The translations under genes were made by a program, and so were the position numbers. The notes below the pieces were generated by a model that ran no database searches, was not told where the DNA came from, and worked only from the letters and a program-made list of their open reading frames with translations. Shown here piece by piece: positions 9,091 through 20,645 of a stretch of DNA of 64,000 nt (positions are counted from its first letter, which is position 1; every line of letters starts with the position of its first letter). The stretch is from NCBI RefSeq assembly GCF_026151205.1, contig NC_087079.1, positions 1,266,028 through 1,330,027 on the forward strand, in the 5' to 3' direction. The DNA comes from Bolinopsis microptera. Its lineage: Eukaryota > Ctenophora > Tentaculata > Lobata > Bolinopsidae.

Positions 9091-11784
9091 CTACTCGGAC
9101 TCTATTGTTATGAATATATTCTTCACAAGATCACAGTAACCTGTCATCGTTTCCTCTTTTGTCATCCCTGAAATTTTAGGCAATCAAAATCATAATTATA
9201 AAATCGTTCTTATCATGGGCGCGTTTCACATTTCAAAGGTGGCTTTTCTTTTATAAAAGCGTGATTAGCTCTTATATATATTATGAAACTTACCGTTATG
9301 TTTTTAATATTATGAAATTATTATAATATTCTAAATAGAAATCGTGATAATAATAATGTGCTGGTCGCTGGAACCTGTTTTACTCTTCCAGGCGTCCCAC
9401 TGCGACATTCCTTTAAAGTTTGGGTATCTCGGCCGAGCTGAAAGGTAATTCATATATAAATACGTTCAAATAATTATACGATATATCAATTTTTGCCTGA
9501 ACTAAGGGGAGTGGGGACCCTTTCATCTTGAATCAGTGAAAGAATAATCTAGGTAGTGCGCCATCGACAGTGAGCCGCGCGTGCCGACTGTAGGATGGTT
9601 TTTTAGCGCTAATTTCGGCCAGCACAATTTTCTTCAAACAAATAGATATTAAGTATCCTTCCCGACCTCCAATTGCAACAAAAATTGGTAAGCTTACTCA
9701 TAGACTTACAAGGAAAGTGTCCGAAAAATTTAAAGCATATCCAACCATCCGACATTATGTTACAGCTAAAAGCAGCGTATTTTGCCCCATTTTGATCACT
9801 ATATCAACTCCGATATCCACCAAATTTTTCGGACAGTTGTGAAAGCCCTATTGGAAGGTCGTCGCCAATTTCCAGAATGATCTCATTTAAGGAACTGAAG
9901 ATAAATCCGAATAATACGACAAAAATGGTCAAATTTGGACGAATTTGGTCAAATTACGCAACTTTTACAGCTACTTTTGCTCCAAAAGCCGCGCACCATC
10001 AAATATGGCACCTAGGCGAAACTCACTGATCTTTCCAAAAAGGTATAACAAATTTGGTATAATTGTGAAAATTCTCACAGTCTCTAGAAAACAGTGGTAC
10101 AAAAATTTTTAAAATCTGAGCAAGTTTATTTTTATCGTGCACCCCCTAAATAATCACGCTCCCTAAAAAATATCCTGACATGAACCTAACACTAACAGAT
10201 CGTACTCGTAGTTAAACCTGTATTTATATAAACCTGTATCTATCTAAACCTGTATTTATATAAACCTGTATTTATATAAACCTGTATTTATATAAACCTG
10301 TATCTATCTAAACCTGTATTTATATAAACCTGTATTTATATAAACCTGTATTTATATAAACCTGTATTTATATAAACCTGTATTTATATAAACCTGTATT
10401 TATATAAACCTGTATTTATATAAACCTGTATTTATATAAACCTGTATTTATATAAACCTGTATTTATATAAACCTGTATTTATATAAACCTGTATTTATA
10501 TAAACCTGTATTTATATAAACCTGTATTTATATAAACCTGTATTTATATAAACCTGTATTTATATAAACCTGTATTTATATAAACCTGTATTTATATAAA
10601 CCTGTATTTATATAAACCTGTATTTATATAAACCTGTATTTATATAAACCTGTATTTATATAAACCTGTATTTATATAAACCTGTATTTATATAAACCTG
10701 TATTTATATAAACCTGTATTTATATAAACCTGTATTTATATAAACCTGTATTTATATAAACCTGTATTTATATAAACCTGTATTTATATAAACCTGTATT
10801 TATATAAACCTGTATTTATATAAACCTGTATTTATATAAACCTGTATTTATATAAACCTGTATTTATATAAACCTGTATTTATATAAACCTGTATTTATA
10901 TAAACCTGTATTTATATAAACCTGTATTTATATAAACCTGTATTTATATAAACCTGTATTTATATAAACCTGTATTTATATAAACCTGTATTTATATAAA
11001 CCTGTATTTATATAAACCTGTATTTATATAAACCTGTATTTATATAAACCTGTATTTATATAAACCTGTATTTATATAAACCTGTATTTATATAAACCTG
11101 TATTTATATAAACCTGTATTTATATAAACCTGTATTTATATAAACCTGTATTTATATAAACCTGTATTTATATAAACCTGTATTTATATAAACCTGTATT
11201 TATATAAACCTGTATTTATATAAACCTGTATTTATATAAACCTGTATTTATATAAACCTGTATTTATATAAACCTGTATTTATATAAACCTGTATTTATA
11301 TAAACCTGTATTTATATAAACCTGTATTTATATAAACCTGTATTTATATAAACCTGTATTTATATAAACCTGTATTTATATAAACCTGTATTTATATAAA
11401 CCTGTATTTATATAAACCTGTATTTATATAAACCTGTATTTATATAAACCTGTATTTATATAAACCTGTATTTATATAAACCTGTATTTATATAAACCTG
11501 TATTTATATAAACCTGTATTTATATAAACCTGTATTTATATAAACCTGTATTTATATAAACCTGTATTTATATAAACCTGTATTTATATAAACCTGTATT
11601 TATATAAACCTGTATTTATATAAACCTGTATTTATATAAACCTGTATTTATATAAACCTGTATTGCAGTCGCCTACTTTGGACTGCTTGAAGAGAGCGTA
11701 CAGTTCTAGTAGGTCCCTCATACTTATCTTGGTTCGCACGGGTTCCCCCGCGTTCTCTATACTCTTACAAGCTGCTTCAAACTC
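9091..11784 (-). CDS. Acyl-CoA-binding protein (ACBP/DBI-like), 5' exon missing
   Basis: Three phase-compatible exons: 11658-11784, 9375-9437 and 9091-9167 (stop TAG at 9091-9093). Together they encode about 89 residues of an ACB domain: EFEAACKSIENAG, LLELYALFKQSKVGDCNT, RPRYPNFKGMSQWDAWKSK, GMTKEETMTGYCDLVKNI. The YxxxKQxxxGD and KxxxWDAW blocks are the family signature and bind long-chain acyl-CoA esters, buffering and delivering them in the cytosol. The protein ends soon after the domain, so it resembles the small DBI type rather than ankyrin- or membrane-anchored ACBD proteins. The first exon, with the start codon and phase 0 donor, should lie in 11790-12880 but could not be chosen. Intron 1 is filled by a 16-bp repeat array that starts at the splice donor itself. 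Confidence 0.88.
9440..10210. other. Intron of the ACBP gene, unclassified sequence
   Basis: Left part of the ACBP intron, outside the 16-bp array. Contains mixed, non-coding sequence that may include decayed repeats (ccgatatccaccaaatttttcgg and similar), with no recognisable element boundaries. Confidence 0.4.
10213..11663 (-). repeat. 16-bp minisatellite, about 90 units, carrying the splice donor
   Basis: Unit aaacctgtatttatat on the plus strand; minus-strand sense atacag|gtttatataa. More than 80 consecutive units are identical; only a few at the left edge have tatctatc. The first minus-strand unit is the real exon-intron junction of the ACBP gene: the last 7 exon bases (aatacag) plus 9 intron bases form the repeat, so each unit offers a copy of the donor. 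Confidence 0.97.
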
Positions 11785-11789
11785 CTGGT

Positions 11790-12325
11790 AACGTGATATA
11801 GCTCGGTGTTATTGTTTGAATGACACATTAAAACAGCAGTGATGGAGAGTCGGTGTCAGATGACAGCAATCTGATAGGAGAATCGCTATCTGTTTTAAGA
11901 AACAATACAAGAAGTCTTGTAGGATATGAGTATAATCTTTAATCTGGGGGCCTGACCTTGACTAGAGCTGCGGTGTCTGTCATTATTAAAGCTGAACTGT
12001 ACTGGCGGGTATCTCCACTTCAAATTGAATGTAATCAGAGACGCAACGGAACAAACACAGTAACGGTCAGTAAACTCAAAGTTTGGCTTGTGGAGAAAAG
12101 CCACCGCTATTGTTCTACTAGTACGAAGACTCGACCAATCAAGCATTTACAGGGTGTAGGAGCGATACAATAGCGGACACAATGCTATACAGATACCACG
12201 GGGGTAAAGTCACAATCAGAGCACGTGCACTGCCTCCGCTACAATAACCGTATTAGTTATTACTTTGGCTTGATCGTGCTGTATAGACCGCAGTGCGGTG
12301 TGTGGAGTAATGGTGTGATTTATAT

Positions 12326-12397
<72 letters not shown>

Positions 12398-12880
12398 ACA
12401 GTGCTGCAGTTACTGTTATAACAGGGTCCATGACTGCCCGAGGGTAGGTCTGGATACAGAAGAGGACTTACACTTACAGGATGCAAATAAGTTTTAACGA
12501 AGAGAAATTATATAAGGTGAAAGCAGGTCTGTACTTTACTCCTTTAAACAAATTCGTAAACAAAGAATTTTGTTGGAATCTTTGATTGTTACACAGTCTT
12601 AACGTCTTGTTCACAAAACAATCCAAAGAGAAATGAAATGCGTGTAATATTTGCTAAAACTTGTTAAAATGTTGAACAATTTTATGGCAATAATCTTTTG
12701 TTTAGTAAGGAACACTGTCACCCATGTAATAAATTAACCGTAGCATCGCATTTTGTGAATTCAAATACAATAGATAAACAAACATGCAATGGCTATGGTA
12801 TCAAATTATCACATAAAGTCAAAAGTTTTAAGATGGTCTAATTAATTCTTTGACGATCAGTGCAAATGTGGAGGGTCGGC
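11790..12880. other. Gap between ACBP exon and ISCU; contains (TC)n
   Basis: Expected to hold the ACBP first exon and promoter and the ISCU 3' end. A pure CT dinucleotide microsatellite runs 12331-12394. No exon could be assigned with confidence. Confidence 0.5.
12331..12394. repeat. (CT)n microsatellite
   Basis: Uninterrupted ct dinucleotides for about 64 bp. The long frames seen across it are simple-repeat artefacts. Confidence 0.98.
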
Positions 12881-12890
12881 TCTCAATATC

Positions 12891-14705
12891 TCATTCTTTG
12901 GTATTCTTAGTCCTGTAGTCTGCGATAGCTGCTTTGATTGCGTCCTCTGCTAGCACTGAAACATGGGGACACGTTAGAAATTTGTTGATGACGGAATTTG
13001 AATTCTTAACAGTTTTTGAAGACATAGAGATTTAATTAATTTATTAATTAGGACTAACGAGAATATAGTGGCCATCAATATGGGGGGCTCATCGCCCCCC
13101 CCCCCCCCCCCTCATTTTAAGCATAGTTATTGTGTAGAAAATACACTTGCGAGCAGCTGTGTCCAAGCCCAAACAAGTAATGAATCTTAAAATACTGTAT
13201 CAATTCTGTGTATTTAATCGGATTTTACTGGAAATGAGCTAAGCGACCGCGCAGCAGAATGCGCGTTCGTTAAGTTGCCTTCTACGTTAGACTATCCAGC
13301 TTATATTGATTTGTAGACCGCGCGTGCCGCTGGAATTTTAAGTTTGGTCGTCGGCCAAGCATGGTTCCCATGATCTTATACTTCATAAACATGTACAGCA
13401 CGTACACTTTAACCATCATAATATGAAGTCAAATCGAGGGTCCCGGCTTAAAAGGTTTTGGTGTATGTCCCCTTAAACGCGATTGCGACAAACATTGCTA
13501 TGGTAACTGCGAAAACATTTTGTTCCGTAGTAAGATGTTTTATGGATTTTTCCACAAAGAATCACAAATAACCGGATAGAACTTACTAGAACAATGTAGC
13601 TTAACAGGGGGCAAGCACAGTTCCTTGGCAATGTCTGTGTTTTTAATCTTGGAAGCGTCGTCCACCTAGTAAAAACATGATGTTATCTCAAGTCTCCAAA
13701 CAAGTCATCAGAAGATGAAGTTTGTAAAGTGTAAACAGAATATGCCAATAAATATTCGACTACCAAGACAATCAATCTAACTTAAAACTACGTACATGTT
13801 TTCCTTTGACCCATTCTGTAGCCAGTGAGCTTGAAGCGATGGCAGAACCACATCCAAAGGTTTTAAACTTCGCGTCAATTATCCTTCCATCATCATCTAC
13901 TTTCAGCTGAGAAAACAAAAATCGTAGGAACCAAAACTTTCCAGATGCCGAAAGAATATAAACATAAACGTTCATTTCTAATGATATTAAAGAATTCTAT
14001 AACAAGAGCACTTATGCACCAATTAAGTTAATTTCAGATCTAGGGATTTGCTCTGCTCTGTAACATTACCTGGAGCTTCATGACGTCACCGCAGGCGGGG
14101 GCTCCAACTAAACCAGTCCCCACACCACCCTCACTCTTCTTGAAGGATCCCACATTCCTGGGGATAACATTCATTACATTTCAAAGAAACGCAATAAAAG
14201 TATGATTCTATCTTTGATTTAAAGACTTAATATCTTTTGTGGTATGCTTTAATGTCGAAGTTGGTAATAAATGTTAGAATCTGTACTTGATATCATTAGC
14301 CTAATATTAGATAAGAAATTTCATAACACCTACCAACTTCAAATAGGTTTACTACATGTTTAAATACTTCTACAGACTTATGAAGTTGATGATGGCACAA
14401 ACGATTTCATATAATCTGATGTATGTAGAATTTAGAAATTAACCAAATTGAAGATAATATTACACAGAAATTCTATTCCTGACCTTATCCCAACCCCATA
14501 CGTTCGCGTTGGGTGAATAAAATGTGGATAAATTAGAACCAAATACTGCAAATACAGAGCCCTATAATACATGTATGTATACCTGGGATTCTAATAATAC
14601 ATACCTGGGATTCTCGTAGTGATCAATAACATTGGCGTGATAGCTTACAGTCTGCTGAACCAGCTGACAAGTTGGCCGGAGCACGGTCTGTGTAAGTCTT
14701 AACAT
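12891..14705 (-). CDS. ISCU: Iron-sulfur cluster assembly scaffold ISCU, complete
   Basis: Five exons, minus strand: 14605-14705, 14070-14157, 13796-13906, 13587-13665 and 12891-12955 (stop TGA at 12891-12893). All splice sites are GT-AG and phases join exactly, giving 147 residues. ISCU is the mitochondrial scaffold on which NFS1, frataxin and ferredoxin build [2Fe-2S] clusters. The three cluster cysteines are present: Cys56 in GAPACGD, Cys82 in TFGCGSA and Cys125 in LHCSM, plus Asp58; the chaperone-binding LPPVK lies at 118-122. Residues 1-20 or so ([20 protein letters not shown]) look like a mitochondrial presequence. Met127 after CysSer matches the residue whose Ile substitution bypasses frataxin in yeast Isu1, so this is the frataxin-dependent form; that codon is split by the last intron. 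A 22-23 bp duplication repeats the exon 1 donor in intron 1. Confidence 0.97.
13094..13113. repeat. Poly-C run in ISCU intron
   Basis: About 18 consecutive C. One of many C or G homopolymers in the window (also near 3597, 20828, 25472, 29996, 37850, 44551, 60448 and 63789). Confidence 0.9.
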
Positions 14706-15329
14706 CCTAACTACAAATATAGAACAGTGAGACAGGATTAGAAACTAAGTTCCGAGAGTCACTGGAAATCATTTAAAACTAATTCAATCTACAAAAGTAA
14801 GGAAAGTGGCATTTCTGAGCTGGTAGCGGCAAAATGGCATTGCAGTTGCGCCGATAATGGCGTCATATTAGCAAAATATTGAAGTTGCACGTTAGCTCGA
14901 AATGTCAATAATGAGACATGATCAGAAAGAGTCTGTGTTAGTATTAACATCCTAGTTCTTACTTCCAAAAACTACATAATAACAAAGAGACTGGATTAGA
15001 AATTGAGTTTCTAAGAAACTCTCTGTAGAAAAGTAGAAAGGAAAAGAAATGCAGGATCAAAAATTCAATCACGCACATAAAATTAGCTCACTTTATAACT
15101 CCTCAATAATCGATTATTTTTATGTACATAACATTTTCATGATAAGTTTATAACCGCTGCGGTTTGGAAAGCAATAAATACATAAATAACCACACTGAAG
15201 TTGAACAATTAAAAAAATATCAAAAAATCAAAACTTTCTAACAAAAGGGCCAGCAATAATAAATATCGTATTAAAATTTAAACTCAATAATAAAAACTAC
15301 AAGATTTCTCAAAACAATCACTTGCACCC

Positions 15330-17000
15330 TCACATTTGTTCTTCCAGAACTTTGCCCGAATGTAAGATTATAGCACACTTAGGGAGCTCAGATTTGAGAT
15401 AATCCAGTAAATCAGGCAACTCAGATTCAAAAGGTATATCCAACATTCCTTTACAATCCGAAATATCGAGATGTTTGAGTGATTTAAGTTCTGCTAGCTG
15501 ACGGATACCGTGCTGTGTGATACTAGTCTTTGATAGGTTTAGTGCCTGGAGAGAATATCTAGTCAGTAGAAATTAAAGCAAAGATGAAAGTACAGCAATT
15601 AATGGATTATACGAGCTAGTGCGACTACTATTTAAAGTAATAATTAATAGTTAATAAAAAGTAACCTTTAATGAACCGCTGTCTGCTGAACCATGTAAAT
15701 GAGGCAGTGCACTGTCATCAACATACCGGCACTGGGCAAACGAGGCTGTCTGGATATAGGCCAGGTTCTTTATGTATCTAAAACCTGATAATACATCAAT
15801 TTAAACTAACTGTCATACAAACTTAACTGAAACTTGACTGTTATCTCATTATACTAACTAAGAATCAAATGTTAATAAACAAGAAGACTAATTCAACACA
15901 TATATCTATAATAAGTTCAAGAAGTACTGTGCAGTGACTGTGCAGTGTGTACTGTACGAAAGCTTATACAACTGAGACAGTATAACGTACATTGTACAAC
16001 TGTGTAATAATATAATTGTGCAGGTGTATCTAGGAAACTGGCATATTAACAAGACGTGATATCATAACAACCGGTTTTAATTAGTGACAAGTATTTAAGT
16101 AGACTGTAGTTAATAGTTAATAGTTAATAGTTAATAGTATTTATGTTTACAGTATGCAGTATGCACTGAAGGGGTATCCTAGGAAGTTTCTTGAACTTTT
16201 AACAGGTACCCCTCCTCATTTAACCCTCAGTCAAGTTTCCTATCATTCGGCTGAGTCGACCGAGGAGATCGCATAGGTTCAATGGATCCTTGAAGCTACT
16301 CCCTAGACTAGGTGACACTGGGTGCTAGTAATTAAGGTATGATAAGTATGTGTTTAAAGTAATTACCAGTAGAAGAAACCTCAGTGTTGTCAGCCTGAAT
16401 GTGAGTCAGTCTGAAGTCACTGGAGAAGTTATCTTGAGGAAAGTCCCAGAATGAAGATATCCACTTATTACTACCAGACATCTTCACTTTTCCCTTGTTC
16501 CTGCAAAAGTCCAGTAAATGTGTTTGGTTACTGGTTAGAGGTGGTTGAAGAATGTTTTACATTATATTTGGCAGAGTCAGCTTGTTTTTGTGGAATGCAG
16601 ATTCCCTCCTAATCATAGTGTACATTGTACACTATGTATACAATGTATACACATGTATATTGTATAACCATATTGTCATGAAAGTGATCAAATGATGTGT
16701 AAAACTAATGTACAACATACAGCAATATCCATTCTGCAGCAGGTTTATCAGCTCCCATGTATTTCATCCTCTGTTCATCTATCCTATTATTTTTCCATCT
16801 TCTTGCGTAACCTAACATATTACTGATAACAATATAATCGTTGTGATTTCTGAAATAAGAAGCAATTGAATCTGCCTTTCCTTGAAAATATCTATAAAAT
16901 CAAAGTAAGACGATCATGTTTGAAATTACCTATTATGTTCCTGCAGCCAGTTTTCTTGAAATCTGATCTCATGAGTTGTCGGGTGCAGAGAGTATTCATT
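15330..17000 (-). CDS. DMAC2/ATP5S-family leucine-rich-repeat protein, 5' exon missing
   Basis: Five phase-compatible exons: 16930-17000, 16721-16849, 16367-16500, 15666-15784 and 15330-15545 (stop TGA at 15330-15332), about 222 residues. Landmarks: NWLQEHN, NMLGYARRWK, MGADKPAAEWILL, SFWDFPQDNF, QADNTEVSSTGF, QTASFAQCRYVDDSALPHL, LNLSKTSITQHGI and LAELKSLKHLDISDC. The AAEWIL block and the cysteine-bearing LRRs (FAQCRYVDD then LNLS then LDISDC) match DMAC2 (ATP5SL) and DMAC2L (ATP5S), mitochondrial proteins; DMAC2 helps assemble the distal membrane arm of complex I. The C-terminal LPKC resembles DMAC2 more than DMAC2L. An N-terminal exon with start codon and targeting peptide is still missing and should lie in 17010-17800. 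Confidence 0.82.
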
Positions 17001-17009
17001 CTAATCTGA

Positions 17010-17800
17010 GCTGGGGAGATAACAGAGTTTAGATAAAATATAGATAATGAAACTGCTCAACAGTATTATTATTATAAATATGGTCACATTGTAGTTAAAG
17101 TTATGCTCAATGTATGGATTTAGTCCCGTTGGTGTAAGTAGCCATGGCAACGGATGCTAAAATGTTTAACTGCAAGGTGATTAGACAAGACTCATATCAA
17201 GTATGCATGGGGCCATGGGGTTTCTCCATTACTTTGGGATATGGAAATTTAAACAGTGCTGCACATACTAAGCTATACCCTATGGGTGGAAGATTATTAC
17301 TTAGGTGCTAAAGGGATGATATCTAGTTCCTCTCAATTCAAACGCTGCGATGAAAGACAAAATGTTCAAACAATCACTGAAAAACAATTCTTTTAAAATA
17401 ATATAACAAATTAGTAAACACATATTTAGTCTTAAAAATAAACGAAAATCTGAAGCAATCAAATAATCAAAAAAACAGTACTAGATAATATTATAATGCA
17501 CAATGTTCAACACTCACTAAAAAATATTTCTTTAACATAATGTAACAAACTAACAAACCCATATCAATTAGTCAATGTTCAAAAAATTACCAAAATACAA
17601 TTCTGTAACCTAATTTCAAATTCAAAAATTCATATTCCATAACCAAACCACAAAATAATAACTAATTTCAACTACACCGGGAATCATAAAAAATACTGCA
17701 TAATATGCTATTATAGACATGTAGTATAATAAGATAAATATGTGATTATAGACATAATATATGCTAAATATGTGATTATAGACATAACATATGCTAAATA
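17010..17800. other. Gap between DMAC2-like gene and DXO-like gene
   Basis: AT-rich. Should contain the first exon of the DMAC2-like gene, not identified. A short tandem atatgctaaatatgtgattatagac repeat (about three copies) lies at 17735-17815, directly at the 3' end of the DXO-like gene. Confidence 0.4.
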
Positions 17801-17805
17801 TGTGA

Positions 17806-19110
17806 TTATAGACAGTATCTCTCGGTAACTATTTTCTTTAACTCTGGGTGCTCATCTTTTTCCAGTCGGATATTTCCATCTCCTGAGTAAATCAAGGTGT
17901 ACATTGCTCCTTCATCTCCACTCATCTCCTCTTTTAGCCACACTTCTTCTTTATTTCGCACTGAATCTTTGTTTACCTTTTCTTTTAACCACGAAAGGAA
18001 TGTATCCAAAAATACAAGTACCTCAGGAGCAGACCAGTAATCTTTGCCTAGTTCTGCCAATTCGTTCATTGTGAATTTCCTAATCCCAATCAATTGTCCA
18101 TCTTCACAACGAAATCCACAATAGACAGCTTCAATGCCAACTAATGCACAATGTATCCATAAACTTAACGCCTTAGATCTAGAAAAGTTTTCTTTCGACT
18201 GGGGAAACATTGTTTTTGTCTCTACCATGTTTTCCTGACTATCTATTGGCCCATCTGGTTCTTGGCAACTTAATCTCGTAGCAGTTATAATTTTGTGGTC
18301 CCCAAGGGTTAATAGCTTGTTACTTTTTGCCCATTTAAGATTCTTATCCTCTCCGTTGTATTGAGGGTTCCCACCCCCCTCACTTCTTAACACATCCTCG
18401 AACTTTTTACCATACTTTGATAACTCCCAATGCATCTTTGTATCATCAGAGTAATCAAAGTCAGGTATAATATAACTAATTTCTTCTGAATTCTTTTCTC
18501 CTTGTACTGGAAGAATTTTCGGATTATCCAGAAATCTCCAGTAGTCATAATTTGGCGGTGCATCTAAACCATACTTCCAGTATCTTTGACTGTCATCAAC
18601 AATCTTCTCGATAAACATTTTTCCTTTGTAGCAAAAAACTGCATACTCCCACTCACCAGTACGGCCTAAAGTTGCAGTAGAAGCAATATCTCGTAAAGCA
18701 CAACTTACCATGAAAATGTCGACTTGTTTCAAGTCGAACTGTTCTCTCATTGCCCACGTGAGAACCTTTCCAATGGAGAAAATTTCAGGAATAAATTCTG
18801 GCATTTCTTTTGGAGGAAGTTCAACTTCAAAGTCAAACAAATGATCATTGGTTACATCAAGGATATACTTTTTGTGATTATCTACCCATCTCTCTAATTT
18901 CAAGCTTAATGGAAGTGATATACGAGGATATACAAAAGGAATCTGACACGATTTAGGCATGGGATGACCAGATGCTGATGACCATGTCTCTATCTCAACA
19001 GGATATTCGTAATTATGCCTCCCAACTTCCTCCACTGAGAATCCCTTTAAATTTCTCCACTGCTGATACTCCTCCCGCTTTTTGACAGGGAACACTTCAG
19101 TGGTTGCCAT
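17806..19110 (-). CDS. DXO/Rai1-like decapping exoribonuclease, single exon, altered active site
   Basis: A 434-residue intronless frame. It matches the DXO/Rai1 fold along its length: KVLTWAMREQFD and VDIFMVSC (117-137), GEWEYAVFCYKGKMFIEK (152-169), WELSKYGKKFEDVL (228-241), NMVETKT (294-300), ALSLWIHCALVGIEAVYCGFR (314-334) and VLVFLDTFLSWLKE (364-377). DXO removes incomplete, unmethylated or NAD caps and degrades the RNA 5' to 3'. Of the metal-binding motifs recalled for the family, GKKFE (Glu238) and ETK (Glu297, Lys299) are intact, but the E-x-D motif appears to read TRLSC (278-282), and the Gln usually found in WxQ is His320. It may therefore be inactive or altered in activity. Every flanking host gene is split, so lack of introns could reflect retroposition; no poly(A) tail or flanking repeat was seen. 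Confidence 0.85.
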   Translation of the reverse strand: MATTEVFPVKKREEYQQWRNLKGFSVEEVGRHNYEYPVEIETWSSASGHPMPKSCQIPFVYPRISLPLSLKLERWVDNHKKYILDVTNDHLFDFEVELPPKEMPEFIPEIFSIGKVLTWAMREQFDLKQVDIFMVSCALRDIASTATLGRTGEWEYAVFCYKGKMFIEKIVDDSQRYWKYGLDAPPNYDYWRFLDNPKILPVQGEKNSEEISYIIPDFDYSDDTKMHWELSKYGKKFEDVLRSEGGGNPQYNGEDKNLKWAKSNKLLTLGDHKIITATRLSCQEPDGPIDSQENMVETKTMFPQSKENFSRSKALSLWIHCALVGIEAVYCGFRCEDGQLIGIRKFTMNELAELGKDYWSAPEVLVFLDTFLSWLKEKVNKDSVRNKEEVWLKEEMSGDEGAMYTLIYSGDGNIRLEKDEHPELKKIVTERYCL

Positions 19111-19114
19111 GACT

Positions 19115-20640
19115 ACAATCAGTCAAACACATCTCCTGAATGAAGGAACATTTAATTATAAGATAGAACGCTTTTAAATACACTATACAGTTCTTCATAG
19201 TTCACCAATATATACTCCAAGAAGCTATCTATTTTCAAATTTATCAATTTCAATACTTGAATTTTTGGAATCCAATATAAAGCTTTTTAGATGCTGTTAT
19301 CAATTATGATTGCTGATAAAGTAAAGTAAGTACTATGGAAAGAAGTATTTTACTGGAGCAGTAATTTAAAAATTTTTTTGTCTTATTTGTCTTATTAATA
19401 AGTAATATAAGCGTAATAGGCAAAGTATTCGCACTGATAAACCACAATGGCTACTTAGATACAGACAACAAAATACCATGATGTTTTACGCTAAAATCAA
19501 AATGACGAATATTCTGCAAATTTGATACACTAATCAACCAAGTTGCTGACATAGCATACTGTTTAAATACACTCAACACCATTATTAATCTAGCAGCTGG
19601 TAAGAATTCCGTGGGAACAACTTGCGCCGCAAGGTTTGTTCCCACGGAATTCTTACCAGCTGCTAGATTATAAACGTCATTTAAGATCAATATACTAAGA
19701 TTGATATTTTATTGGTTCTTCTATCCAATTATTATTGCAAGTAAAACTTTTGTTAGCCGGTCCCGCCTCCTGGTCTTAATCCCGGTCCCTGCACTTTTTC
19801 CAGTCCCAGTCGAGCTTTGCATGAGTTTGTAGTTAATGAAACTATGGTGTGATAGCAGCAATAAATCATAAATACTAAAAATCAATCACAATAACATAAC
19901 ACATATAAATATCATTTTTAAATTCACGATCTACGTTGATGATAATAATAAAATAGATAATGGTAATATATCTATGTAATAAATTGATCATTATTGTTTC
20001 CTTTTCTCTTCTTTTAAACCTTGTTTCCTTCTCAAGCCTTTAAACTTAATAAAAAAAGCTTACACTTAGATGTTTCTAGGAATGAAATTTAAAAATATCG
20101 GCTTTGGTTGAAAAATAATTGAAGTATATAATTAACAAACGTCAAAACCATGCTCTGCCTATAAAACCCAACAAACAAAAAATGTACACTGAACATATTG
20201 ATTATTATAGATCGCGCACACGATTTAATCGTATTCATACTAGGTACATAAATTAATAATTGATCATGATTAATATTACGTAATTGAAATTAATCACAAT
20301 TTTGAAATTATATATTTTCTGTCATATTATATTAGGTTACATTGCATTGTATAATGTATAATATAATATATATCATAAAATTATTTGTTAATCAAAAACT
20401 AAAATACTTTGTGAAATTTAAAGATAAAACTGTAGCATAAACTTTTGTAACGTATGTAAATTCGCATAAAATAAAATTATAACTTACAGTAAAATAAATT
20501 ATTATGTTAAGATGAGATTGGTCAAAACATCATTGGCACAGGGTGAGCCAAAATAACAGAATCCACTAGAGATTAACATTAATTGATTATATAATACAGT
20601 CTGAAGTGTAAACTATCACGTGCCCACGTAACTATCACGT
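19115..20640. other. Intergenic, AT-rich, with one long hairpin
   Basis: No gene seen. Contains the perfect inverted repeat at 19586-19670 and otherwise AT-rich sequence between the DXO-like gene and the 3' end of the potassium channel. Confidence 0.5.
19586..19670. repeat. Perfect 35-bp hairpin
   Basis: Left arm 19586-19620 (taatctagcagctggtaaga and on to gggaacaa) is the exact reverse complement of 19636-19670. The loop cttgcgccgcaaggt is itself a near-palindrome, so almost the whole 85 bp folds. Looks like a small foldback element; it lies in intergenic DNA. Confidence 0.95.
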
Positions 20641-20645
20641 GACTA

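Noticed and set aside
10213-11663. CRISPR-like array
   Set aside because: Units are contiguous with no unique spacers, and the setting is a eukaryotic intron. The same holds for the other arrays in the window.
11820-11830. ATG at about 11828 (minus) as the ACBP start in the same exon
   Set aside because: It is in a different frame from the ACB domain; the upstream sequence looks like an intron ending in a splice acceptor.
12216-12497. ORFs across the CT repeat, and MDPVIT as an ACBP first exon
   Set aside because: The ORF bodies are dinucleotide repeat. MDPVIT with donor aca|gtaact is phase-compatible but the donor is weak and nothing else supports it.
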